Assembly (NCBI GenBank): GCA_023410575.1
Contig: JAEYPP010000054.1
Span: forward strand, 1 to 64,000
DNA from: Bacillota bacterium
Lineage (GTDB): Bacteria; Bacillota; Clostridia; Lachnospirales; Lachnospiraceae
Length of the DNA stretch: 64,000 nucleotides
Direction of reading: 5' to 3'
Part shown: piece by piece, positions 1 to 7,625 of the stretch
Layout: every line of letters begins with the position of its first letter
How positions within the stretch are numbered: the stretch's first letter is position 1
Program-made: the position numbers and the translations under genes
Notes under the pieces: model-generated
Databases searched by the model: none
What the model saw: only the letters and a program-made list of their open reading frames with translations
Told to the model about the DNA's origin: nothing

Positions 1-55
1 ATTCAACGCCTTTTCCTAAATTTCCATAACCATAAATACCGATACGTATCGACAT
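1..55 (-). CDS. ddh: meso-diaminopimelate D-dehydrogenase, N-terminus only
   Basis: Only the first 18 codons are in the window; the gene continues past the left edge. The translation MSIRIGIYGYGNLGKGVE matches the start of Ddh, where GxGxxG is the NADPH-binding turn of the Rossmann fold. In that family the enzyme makes meso-diaminopimelate directly from tetrahydrodipicolinate in the lysine/peptidoglycan pathway. The ATG at 53-55 is preceded by an AAGGAGAA ribosome binding site. So short a fragment leaves some doubt about the exact family. Confidence 0.72.
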   Translation of the reverse strand, partial: MSIRIGIYGYGNLGKGVE

Positions 56-112
56 AATGTATTCTCCTTTTCTTTCTCTGTTCGCATATTATTCCGATAT
101 GTGACCTCGTTT

Positions 113-141
113 AGTATAGCATTTCATATTATAATTATCAA
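113..141 (-). promoter_or_regulatory. predicted sigma-A promoter of ddh
   Basis: On the minus strand a TTGATA -35 element (136-141) lies 17 bp from a TATACT -10 element (113-118). A TG one base before the -10 gives an extended -10. It lies between the end of the MFS gene and the ddh start, so it probably drives ddh alone. Confidence 0.6.
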
Positions 142-197
142 TATTTCATTTTATATTTTTTTACATCTAACTGTGAAGTTTAAAAAGCAACAATGCT

Positions 198-1421
198 TCA
201 TAATAGCTTTTTAATTTTTTGATATAAAAAGCTTGTAACTAATAGATTGGAACAAGCAGTTATTAGTAAAACTACAGTCAAAGGAATATTCCATTCAATC
301 ATCCAACCGTAAAGTAGCTGTCCTGGTGCAACACTAATCGTTGCGATCGCTGTTGAGAAAGCACTTACCTTTCCTAAGCGTTCTCTTACAATTGAACTCT
401 GAATATAGGAAAGTGAAATAACATTCGTGATTCCAAGAGACATAAATACAACAAATCCAGCAATCGCAAATACAAGAATAATCAACAATTTTGCCCTATG
501 ACCAAATAATACAACCAACGCCATTGCTAGAAAGCTCGGAAACATTGGAAATAGAGCAGCAGGAAGTCGCTTCATTGAAAACCAGCCTGGTCGTATTGTG
601 ATAATAAAACCACCTAGTATCATTCCTAGAACGACAATCGCTTCAATTCCCCCATAGACATAGGATGGAAGCCCTAGCCAGAGATTCATTACAAAAGGTG
701 TCACGATTGTAAATGCTGGTGAGAAACTTAGATTCGACATTCCAAACGATGCGATTGTAGCATAGACCATCGGTTTTGAAGTTTTCACATAATGATACGT
801 CTCAATCATATCACGAATCGATTGTCGAAAGGAGAATTGGAATTTCTCTTTTTTGTGTTTTGGCAATTGTAAAAATAGTTCCATAAAAGCAGATAATAAA
901 AAACTAATTCCATTGATAATAACTATTGCCTTGATCCCTACCATACTATATAGGACACCAGCTAACACTGGTCCTAGAAAATTAGCGACGGAGTTTACCT
1001 GAGAGACAATTCCGTTGGCGCAAACCAATTCACTTTTTGAAACGATTTCTGGTAAAGTTGCAGAAACCGTTGGGGCATACAAAGTATAAGTTACTGATAA
1101 TAAAAACATTGTAACCCCAACAATCCATTCGGAATCCTTTCCTTGGAATAAAACGATTGCATAAATACCTATAATGATACTACTGATAAAATCCAGATAT
1201 ACCATCACTTTTTTTCGGTCCAACTTATCTGAAATCGTTCCTGCAATCGGAGCACAGATCAAATATGGAATTGTTGAGATGGCTAGAATTCTAGAAAATG
1301 CCCCTGCACTGCCTGTAAATTCTAATAAATACAAAGACATGCAAAATCTTTGAATTGCACTACCGAACAAGGAGATAATTTGACCAATAATTAAAATAAT
1401 AAAATTACGATTTCTTAGCAT
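198..1421 (-). CDS. MFS transporter, possible siderophore exporter
   Basis: This 407-residue protein has about twelve hydrophobic segments and the MFS loop 2-3 signature (GTISDKLDRKKVM near residue 62). It resembles the EntS-like 12-TM exporter group. Its ATG overlaps the last 7 bases of the upstream ABC ATPase gene, so it is translationally coupled to an iron-siderophore import operon. Co-transcription with a binding-protein-dependent siderophore importer suggests export of a siderophore or recycling of the emptied ligand. That role is inferred from context; no siderophore biosynthesis genes are visible here, and a drug exporter is possible. Confidence 0.75.
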   Translation of the reverse strand: MLRNRNFIILIIGQIISLFGSAIQRFCMSLYLLEFTGSAGAFSRILAISTIPYLICAPIAGTISDKLDRKKVMVYLDFISSIIIGIYAIVLFQGKDSEWIVGVTMFLLSVTYTLYAPTVSATLPEIVSKSELVCANGIVSQVNSVANFLGPVLAGVLYSMVGIKAIVIINGISFLLSAFMELFLQLPKHKKEKFQFSFRQSIRDMIETYHYVKTSKPMVYATIASFGMSNLSFSPAFTIVTPFVMNLWLGLPSYVYGGIEAIVVLGMILGGFIITIRPGWFSMKRLPAALFPMFPSFLAMALVVLFGHRAKLLIILVFAIAGFVVFMSLGITNVISLSYIQSSIVRERLGKVSAFSTAIATISVAPGQLLYGWMIEWNIPLTVVLLITACSNLLVTSFLYQKIKKLL

Positions 1422-2218
1422 ACCTTTTCATCCTGTATCAATTCAAAATCCACACAAATTGGATAGGTATTATCTTCACTCATTTTTAATGTAGCTTGAA
1501 TATGATATAACTTTTCTAGGTTTTCTTTTATAATGACATCCTTTGGCTTACCTTCAAACACTAAATTTCCTTCCTTTAAGCCAATGATATGGTCAGCAAA
1601 CTTACATGCATTATTTAACTCGTGTAATACCATAACAATCGTTGTATTATGTTCACGATTTAACTTCTTTAACAAATGTAAAATCTCGAGCTGATGTGCC
1701 ATATCAAGATAAGTCGTTGGCTCATCAAGTAGTAGAATCTCTGTTTCTTGTGCTAATGCCATCGCTATCCAGACACGTTGCCTTTGTCCACCTGACAAAG
1801 AATCCACATGACGTTCTCGTAAATCATATATCCCCGTAGATTTCATAGCCCAATCAATAATCTCCAGGTCATGTTCCTTTAATCCACCCATTGGACTTAG
1901 ATAAGGAAATCTCCCATATCCAACAAGCTCTTTAACAAGTAATCCCGCAGGCGCAGTTGGACTCTGCGGTAAGACTGCCATCTTCTTTGCGATTTCACGC
2001 GGAGCCTGTTCTTTAATCAAAGCACCATTCATTCGAATTTCACCTGAGGCGGGTTTTAAAATTCGTGCGATTGCCTTTAAAAATGTAGATTTTCCACACC
2101 CATTGGCACCAATGATCATTGTAATCTTGCCCTTTGGAATTGATAGACTCAACGATGGTATAATTACATTCTGATCATAAGCCATTTTTAGATTTTTCAC
2201 TTCTATACTACTCTTCAT
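1415..2218 (-). CDS. iron-siderophore ABC transporter ATPase (FecE/FepC family)
   Basis: A 267-residue ATPase with Walker A GANGCGKST (near residue 37), signature LSGGQRQRVWIA (near 141) and Walker B EILLLDEPTTYLD. These are typical of FecE/FhuC-type ATPases that power uptake of ferric siderophores, heme or cobalamin through FecCD-type permeases. It follows the two permease genes after a 124-bp spacer and carries its own AGGAGG ribosome binding site just before the ATG. It overlaps the MFS gene by 7 bases. The substrate cannot be read from the ATPase; the Fur-type boxes of the operon favour a ferric complex. Confidence 0.88.
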   Translation of the reverse strand: MKSSIEVKNLKMAYDQNVIIPSLSLSIPKGKITMIIGANGCGKSTFLKAIARILKPASGEIRMNGALIKEQAPREIAKKMAVLPQSPTAPAGLLVKELVGYGRFPYLSPMGGLKEHDLEIIDWAMKSTGIYDLRERHVDSLSGGQRQRVWIAMALAQETEILLLDEPTTYLDMAHQLEILHLLKKLNREHNTTIVMVLHELNNACKFADHIIGLKEGNLVFEGKPKDVIIKENLEKLYHIQATLKMSEDNTYPICVDFELIQDEKVC

Positions 2219-2342
2219 TTAACCTCCTAACTAGTCTTACAAGCCCCACACTCTTTTATGAGCTTGTTTCTATCGCACACCTAAAAAAATATCGGCTGTT
2301 CATTCCGTTATAATTTTCTATCACAAGAGATCTTAAGCAATT

Positions 2343-3341
2343 CTACTCACGCATCATCAGGTAGATAAAGTATGGAACACCGATGATAGAAATTGTGATA
2401 CCTACTGGAATCTCAAGCGGTAAGAATAAGTTACGAGATGCTGTATCTGCAGCAACAATAAGTGCAGCACTGAAGAATCCTGCCACTGGTATTAGCTTTC
2501 GATGTTTAGGTCCAACCAATTTGCGCGCTATATGAGGGCCTAACAATCCTAAGAATGCAATATTTCCTGAAACCGATGTTGCAACTGCTGATAGAGCAAC
2601 GGTAAGACATAATAAAATCATTGTTTCCTTACCAACCTTAACACCTAAGCCAGTTGCAACTTCCTCACCTAAAGTTAAGACGTCCAATGATTTGGTTCGA
2701 TATAAAATTAAAAGTAATAAGACAATTACAACAGGAGCTAACATCTTAACATAAGTCCAACTACTTCCCCATAAACTTCCACTAATCCAAGTTAGTGCCT
2801 GATTGTAATCCCCTTTTGACATGTTCAATTGGTATAACGTAATCAAGGCATTAATCCCAGCATTTACTCCTATTCCGACTAAAATCAACCTCATCGGTTT
2901 AATTCCTTTTCGGTAACTTAATAGGTAGATAAGAATGGCAGCAGCGAAGGCACCAAGAATCGAAATGAGTGGCATTAAATATACTGTTGATAACGAAAGT
3001 TCTGAATAATAAGAGGAAGTCCTCATGGAAATAAATAATACAATTGCAAGTGCTGCTCCTGCATTAATTCCTATGATACCTGGTTCCGCAAGTGGATTTT
3101 TTGTTACACCTTGTAAGACACAGCCTGCTGTCGACAAGGCAAGTCCAACAAGAATTGCAATTAGTATTCTTGGCAATCGTAATTCCATAACTGCAATTGT
3201 TTGTGCCTTTGATCCATTCCCAAATAACGTCTGAATCACATTAGAAAAAGGAATGGAATAACTACCACTCATTAAGGCGATCACTGACACTACTAATAAA
3301 GTTAGTATACTGATTGCTAAAACTAATCGATATTGTTTCAT
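2343..3341 (-). CDS. FecCD-type iron-siderophore permease
   Basis: A 332-residue polytopic membrane protein of the FecCD family (BtuC fold, about ten TM helices). Family features include LRLPRILIAILVGLALSTAG near residue 53, NPLAEPGIIG near 83 and the ATPase-coupling segment GNIAFLGLLGPHIARKLVG near 270. It forms a heterodimeric channel with the adjacent permease. Its ATG overlaps the preceding stop codon by one base (TGATG), so the two subunits are translationally coupled in equal amounts. Confidence 0.9.
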   Translation of the reverse strand: MKQYRLVLAISILTLLVVSVIALMSGSYSIPFSNVIQTLFGNGSKAQTIAVMELRLPRILIAILVGLALSTAGCVLQGVTKNPLAEPGIIGINAGAALAIVLFISMRTSSYYSELSLSTVYLMPLISILGAFAAAILIYLLSYRKGIKPMRLILVGIGVNAGINALITLYQLNMSKGDYNQALTWISGSLWGSSWTYVKMLAPVVIVLLLLILYRTKSLDVLTLGEEVATGLGVKVGKETMILLCLTVALSAVATSVSGNIAFLGLLGPHIARKLVGPKHRKLIPVAGFFSAALIVAADTASRNLFLPLEIPVGITISIIGVPYFIYLMMRE

Positions 3342-4324
3342 CAGCTTCTCTCCTTTCGTACTAAAGCAATAAAGATTGGAACACCAATCATAGCAGTAAA
3401 TAGTCCAATTGGTGTTTCATATGGTGCATTGATCATTCTTGCAACGATATCCGACCAGACAAGAAGAGCACTACCAAATAAAAAGGATAACGGCATTACG
3501 ACACGATAATCAATTCCAACAATTTTACGTATAATATGTGGCACGATTAAACCAACAAACGCAATATTTCCAGCGGTTGCAACGCTGACTGCACACATAG
3601 GAATCAAGAGAATAATTATGATAAAACGAATTTTAACTGGATTAACTCCAAGTCCGATCGCGACTTCCTCTCCTAAACTCACAATATTAATTTTATGAGC
3701 AAACAATAAAGCAAGTACTACCGATATTCCGCCAATGATCACTAATAGTTTTACTTGACTCCAACCAGCAGTTTTAAATCCTCCCGCAATCCAAAAAGAT
3801 AATTCTTGAGAGCGGTTATTTAGCATTGCAATGATAGAAGCCATAGAGATAAAAAATGTACTCATTGCAGTACCAGCAAGAAGCAACCGAGACATGCTCA
3901 TATTGGAAGCCTTTTTCATACTAAATGCTAAAACGAAAACACCTGAGAAAAATGCACCTAATAATGCAGCTATTGTGTTTCCAAACAACCCATAAAGAGA
4001 AGCATTCGTACTCACAATCGCAACTGCAAGTGTAGCTCCTTGTGTCATACCTAATATGGATGGTTCTGCGATTGGATTACGTGTTACCCCTTGCATCATA
4101 GCTCCGGCCATCGCAAGTATTCCGCCTACTAAGGCAGAACTAATTGCTCTTGGTAATCTCGCATTTCTCACTAGCTGCATATCAAGCGTATCCTCAAAAT
4201 GAAAGATACTATCTAATACTGTTGATAATGAGATATTTTTAGCACCAACACAAATGGCAACCAGTAAACCGGCTGCCACAAGTAGTATTCCTATTAAACT
4301 TAGTAAAGGAATTCGTTTATTCAT
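3341..4324 (-). CDS. FecCD-type iron-siderophore permease
   Basis: A 327-residue paralogue of the following permease with the same order of motifs: LPRAISSALVGGILAMAG near residue 58, NPIAEPSILG near 84 and GNIAFVGLIVPHIIRKIVG near 263. It starts inside the last codons of the binding-protein gene (8-base overlap), so binding protein, permease and permease form one tightly coupled block. Two different FecCD subunits encoded together is the usual arrangement for catecholate or hydroxamate siderophore importers of Firmicutes. Confidence 0.9.
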   Translation of the reverse strand: MNKRIPLLSLIGILLVAAGLLVAICVGAKNISLSTVLDSIFHFEDTLDMQLVRNARLPRAISSALVGGILAMAGAMMQGVTRNPIAEPSILGMTQGATLAVAIVSTNASLYGLFGNTIAALLGAFFSGVFVLAFSMKKASNMSMSRLLLAGTAMSTFFISMASIIAMLNNRSQELSFWIAGGFKTAGWSQVKLLVIIGGISVVLALLFAHKINIVSLGEEVAIGLGVNPVKIRFIIIILLIPMCAVSVATAGNIAFVGLIVPHIIRKIVGIDYRVVMPLSFLFGSALLVWSDIVARMINAPYETPIGLFTAMIGVPIFIALVRKERS

Positions 4325-5297
4325 TGATATTCTCCATAAGTGAATTTACTTCATTTAAGAATAAGCTACGTCCAATCGAACTGTAACTCATGTTAAAGTA
4401 AGGACTTGAAGGTAATTCAATCACTTTACCATTCTTAACTGCTTCCATACTATTGTAGATAGGACTTTCATTTAAAAGAGCTAAATCTTCTTGCGTACCA
4501 ACAGCAATAATTACATCAGCATCAATTGCAGCTAATCCTTCATACGTTACGACTGGTAAACTCATGTCTGTCTGCTCTGGTAAACCAGCTGGGCGAGCTA
4601 AGCCCATATCTTCATACAAGATACTTCCAACGCCTGCTTTATCAAAAACAAAAATAGAACCACCACTAGCTAAAATAGAAAGATAGGTTGTATCTTCACC
4701 GTAGGTTTCTTTTACAGAATTTCCAATCTCAGCTGCTGTTTCTTTATATTGTGCTAACCATTCGGTTGCTTGCTCTGTCTTATGCATAACAGTTGCAACG
4801 TTCATCACATCTTCTTTCCAATCCGTTTGTGCTAATTGGAGCATAACTGTTGGTGCGATTTCTTTTAACTGATCATACATCTTTTCTTGAGTAGAAGACA
4901 TAATGATTAAATCTGGTTCCAATGCAAGAATTCCTTCAATATCCATCGTATCCTGGTAGCTATAACCTAAAATCTCAGCTCCAGCTAATACATCTTCAAG
5001 GTAACTTGGAAAACGAGTATAGTCATATGCATCGGAGTTTGCTGTTCCAATCACTTTATAGCCAAGAATGGAAAGAATATCACTATTACCACTTATATCA
5101 ACAATTCTTTTCGGATTTGCTGGAATTTCAACGGTACCTTTGGCATCTGTCACCTTAATCGTTTGAGTTACTACACTTTCTGTTGGAACTGGAGTTTCAG
5201 TTATATCGTTTTTTTGTTCTTCTGCTTTCTTACCACATCCAGTTAATATAATTGAACTTACACACGCTAGTGCAACACATTTTTTAAATAAATTCAT
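4317..5297 (-). CDS. ferric-siderophore substrate-binding lipoprotein
   Basis: A 326-residue secreted lipoprotein: a hydrophobic signal ending at the lipobox LTGCG (Cys about residue 21), then an acidic Thr/Pro-rich linker and a helical-backbone type (FepB/FhuD, cluster III) binding domain starting around IKVTDAKGTVEIPANPKRIV. It catches the substrate at the outer membrane face and hands it to the two permeases downstream. It is the first gene of the operon and sits directly behind a consensus promoter flanked by Fur-like boxes. The binding pocket residues do not show which siderophore is bound. Confidence 0.88.
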   Translation of the reverse strand: MNLFKKCVALACVSSIILTGCGKKAEEQKNDITETPVPTESVVTQTIKVTDAKGTVEIPANPKRIVDISGNSDILSILGYKVIGTANSDAYDYTRFPSYLEDVLAGAEILGYSYQDTMDIEGILALEPDLIIMSSTQEKMYDQLKEIAPTVMLQLAQTDWKEDVMNVATVMHKTEQATEWLAQYKETAAEIGNSVKETYGEDTTYLSILASGGSIFVFDKAGVGSILYEDMGLARPAGLPEQTDMSLPVVTYEGLAAIDADVIIAVGTQEDLALLNESPIYNSMEAVKNGKVIELPSSPYFNMSYSSIGRSLFLNEVNSLMENINE

Positions 5298-5327
5298 TTT
5301 TAAATATTGCCTCCTACTATAGTTAAA

Positions 5328-5402
5328 TGATTTTGATTCTCATTTTAGATATATTATATGATAATGTGTTGCGTATGTCAATCTTTTTGATAATAATTCT
5401 CA
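5328..5402 (-). promoter_or_regulatory. consensus promoter flanked by two Fur-like boxes (siderophore operon)
   Basis: On the minus strand a perfect TTGACA (5376-5381) and a perfect TATAAT (5353-5358) are 17 bp apart. Just upstream, 5388-5402 reads TGATAATAATTCTCA, which differs at one position from the Fur 7-1-7 motif TGATAATNATTATCA. Just downstream of the expected start, 5328-5342 is a weaker match (TGATTTTGATTCTCA, three differences). A promoter this strong with boxes on both sides is what iron-repressed uptake operons need. The Fur assignment is inferred from motif similarity. Confidence 0.75.
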
Positions 5403-5450
5403 TTTGAAAATATTGTAATCCCCCTTGTCTTCCACTCAATTAAAAAGATA

Positions 5451-5493
5451 AAAGGTGAATGAATAAACACAAATGGTTTATTCATTCACCTTT
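5451..5493 (-). terminator. intrinsic terminator of the zinc-ribbon gene
   Basis: An 18-bp perfect inverted repeat (5451-5468 with 5476-5493) with a 7-base loop lies 32 bp beyond the stop codon at 5525. On the minus strand the stem is followed by a T-rich tract (TTTTATCTTTTT). It separates the zinc-ribbon gene from the Fur-type promoter. Confidence 0.8.
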
Positions 5494-5524
5494 TTACGAA
5501 CCATAGAAATTCGTAGAATGTATT

Positions 5525-7444
5525 CTATTCGTAATAATTCTCGTTTATCAATACTTCACAACCATCTGCTTCGAGATCTTTAATGAGTTGTTCCTTACTA
5601 ATCGCAAACTCTTCGCTCGTTGTAGGGTAATCAAAGTAAATAATACTACCATCGCTGTTAAAATTAGTAGCACCAAACTCTTCTTTAAAACTACTAACGT
5701 AATCATCCAACTCTTCGTCAATTATCTCCATTCCTACATCCATACGAAAACGTATTTGCACACATGTGCCATACTCATCATAGCTAACTAAAATTAATTG
5801 GTCGTAGTATGGTGGATTTACATTAATTATAGCATAATTTTCTGTTGCTGGAATTAAGTACTCGTAATCGCCCTCTGTAAATATAAACTCATCATCAAAT
5901 TGAGGAATTGGAGTTGGTGTAATAGTGGAAGAAACATCATAAGCATCGCAGTAATATAGATTTGGTAACTCAAGTAAACAACTAAAATCCTCAACCTTAG
6001 TATCCGCTACATACAGATATAAAAGTAATTCATTCGATATTAAAGGAGTTAAGTCAAACACATCGGTATTAGTTACATTTAGGCTGGTTAACGATTTTAA
6101 ATTCTGTAATGGAGTTAAGTCAGATATTTTTGTATGATTTAACTCAAGTGACTCTAAATTTACTAAACCTTCTAGAGCATTAATATCATAAATATCATTC
6201 TCTGAAGCATCTAAGTAAGTGAGTGTGTCAATATTTTTAATGAAATCCAGACTTGTAATATTGTTCCCCTTAATATCCAAATACTCTAGATTCTTCATAT
6301 ATTTCAAAGATTCTAAGTCTTCATTCGTTAACCCCATATATTCAAAGTACAGTTTTTCTTGAGTTGTAACAATCTCTTCATTGCCAACCACAATATAATC
6401 TTCATTAAGAACACCAAGACGATTCATTGGTGCTTCTGTTGGGGTTGGAGTTGGGGTAATGGTTTGAGGTGGTTGAGTAACTGTTACTGTAACATTAATG
6501 CCTGAACTAATCTCATCATCCTTACCAAACTTAATCCAATCAAATTTCCAAGCGCAAATTCCTAGAACGATTAATACAACGATTGCTGCAATAATTCCAA
6601 TTATTAAACCTGTCTTTTTCTTCTTAGGTTGTATCTGTGAAACGCTTTGTTGTTGATATGTATTTTGCTGTGCATAATTCATTTGTTGATTCATCTGGGT
6701 ATTATGCCCATTTTGTCCATACATAGAACGAACCTGAAGCTCTGACATTGGATACTCTTTTACTGCTGTCTTACCAGTTGACGGTTCAAACCATGTTATT
6801 TCGTTGACATATGCCCCATTAGGAAGCTGTTTCGCATTACTTTTATAAAACCATCCACTCGCCGGATCAAGTACAAAACCGCTTGGAATCGCTGGTTTTT
6901 CCAGAACAAACTCTGGTTTATTCAAAGTAACACTCTGTGATGTAGTTGAATTCGATGATGTGTATTGATTCATTGTTTGTCCTAGAGTAGCTGTTACATA
7001 GCCATTCTGTGATTGTTCTTCATTAGGTGTAGCGTTAGTAGCCTGTTGTTGGTTTGACGTACCCGTAGTACTTAGTGATTGCTCTTTGTTTAGCGTAACG
7101 CTATTAATCTGTGGCTGTTCTTCGGTTGATGTAACATTATTATCCTGTAATTGTTCTTCATTTGATGTAACGTTACTAACCTGTGGCTGTTCTTCGTTTG
7201 ATGAAATGTTATTGACCTGTAATTGTTCTTCGGTTGATGTAACGTTATTAACCTGTGGCTGTTCTTTATCTAACGTAACGTTATTGACCTGAGCATTCTC
7301 ATTACTATTATTTACAGGATTTTCTCTTGATTCCTGTACCATAGTAGCAACAGGAACTTTGATTCCTGGACGCTTTGCACCACAATTTATACAAAACAAT
7401 TGCTCTTCGTCATCGAACTTTGTACCGCATTTGCTACAAAACAT
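5525..7444 (-). CDS. zinc-ribbon, single-TM protein with extracellular LRRs
   Basis: A 639-residue protein of unknown function. It begins with a zinc ribbon (CSKCGTKF and CINCGAKR, two CxxC pairs within residues 3-24). About eighty residues of imperfect 15-residue repeats rich in E, Q, N, V and T follow (roughly 45-125). Next come a segment with repeated Trp-Phe (WFYKS, WFEPSTG) near residues 195-225, a Gln/Asn-rich stretch and one TM helix near 280-300. After a Pro/Thr linker there are about five internalin-like LRR units (roughly 365-490) and a short C-terminal domain. The likely topology is ribbon inside, LRRs outside. Proteins of this plan are common in Lachnospiraceae, but their role is not known to me. 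Confidence 0.8.
   Translation of the reverse strand: MFCSKCGTKFDDEEQLFCINCGAKRPGIKVPVATMVQESRENPVNNSNENAQVNNVTLDKEQPQVNNVTSTEEQLQVNNISSNEEQPQVSNVTSNEEQLQDNNVTSTEEQPQINSVTLNKEQSLSTTGTSNQQQATNATPNEEQSQNGYVTATLGQTMNQYTSSNSTTSQSVTLNKPEFVLEKPAIPSGFVLDPASGWFYKSNAKQLPNGAYVNEITWFEPSTGKTAVKEYPMSELQVRSMYGQNGHNTQMNQQMNYAQQNTYQQQSVSQIQPKKKKTGLIIGIIAAIVVLIVLGICAWKFDWIKFGKDDEISSGINVTVTVTQPPQTITPTPTPTEAPMNRLGVLNEDYIVVGNEEIVTTQEKLYFEYMGLTNEDLESLKYMKNLEYLDIKGNNITSLDFIKNIDTLTYLDASENDIYDINALEGLVNLESLELNHTKISDLTPLQNLKSLTSLNVTNTDVFDLTPLISNELLLYLYVADTKVEDFSCLLELPNLYYCDAYDVSSTITPTPIPQFDDEFIFTEGDYEYLIPATENYAIINVNPPYYDQLILVSYDEYGTCVQIRFRMDVGMEIIDEELDDYVSSFKEEFGATNFNSDGSIIYFDYPTTSEEFAISKEQLIKDLEADGCEVLINENYYE
7075..7310 (-). 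repeat. in-frame 45-bp tandem repeats
   Basis: About five imperfect copies of a 45-bp unit lie inside the zinc-ribbon gene. They encode a 15-residue unit of the type NEEQPQVNNVTS plus three residues. The units differ by scattered substitutions, so this is an aged repeat, but its in-frame period could still allow length variation. Confidence 0.75.
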
Positions 7445-7625
7445 TCGTATCCTCCCTTACCATACAATGGTTCTATATTGTACATCTATATTATAATCTA
7501 TATCTAAGATTATTGTTACTTTCACTTTACCACATTTATCTAATTATTGTCAATGTGACATACAAAATACAGTGAGTAAAGGCCTGTTATTGAACCAGCT
7601 CCCAAAAGTTACCTTTTCTTTTACT

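Noticed and set aside
2237..2285. AAGCCCCACAC...GAGCTTG in the FecD-FecE spacer resembles the core of hairpin family 2.
   Set aside because: The similarity is short, the stem is poor and the outer arms are missing; it may be chance.
7086..7292. Cys-rich 68-codon ORF on the plus strand.
   Set aside because: It is the antisense reading of the 45-bp repeats in the zinc-ribbon gene.
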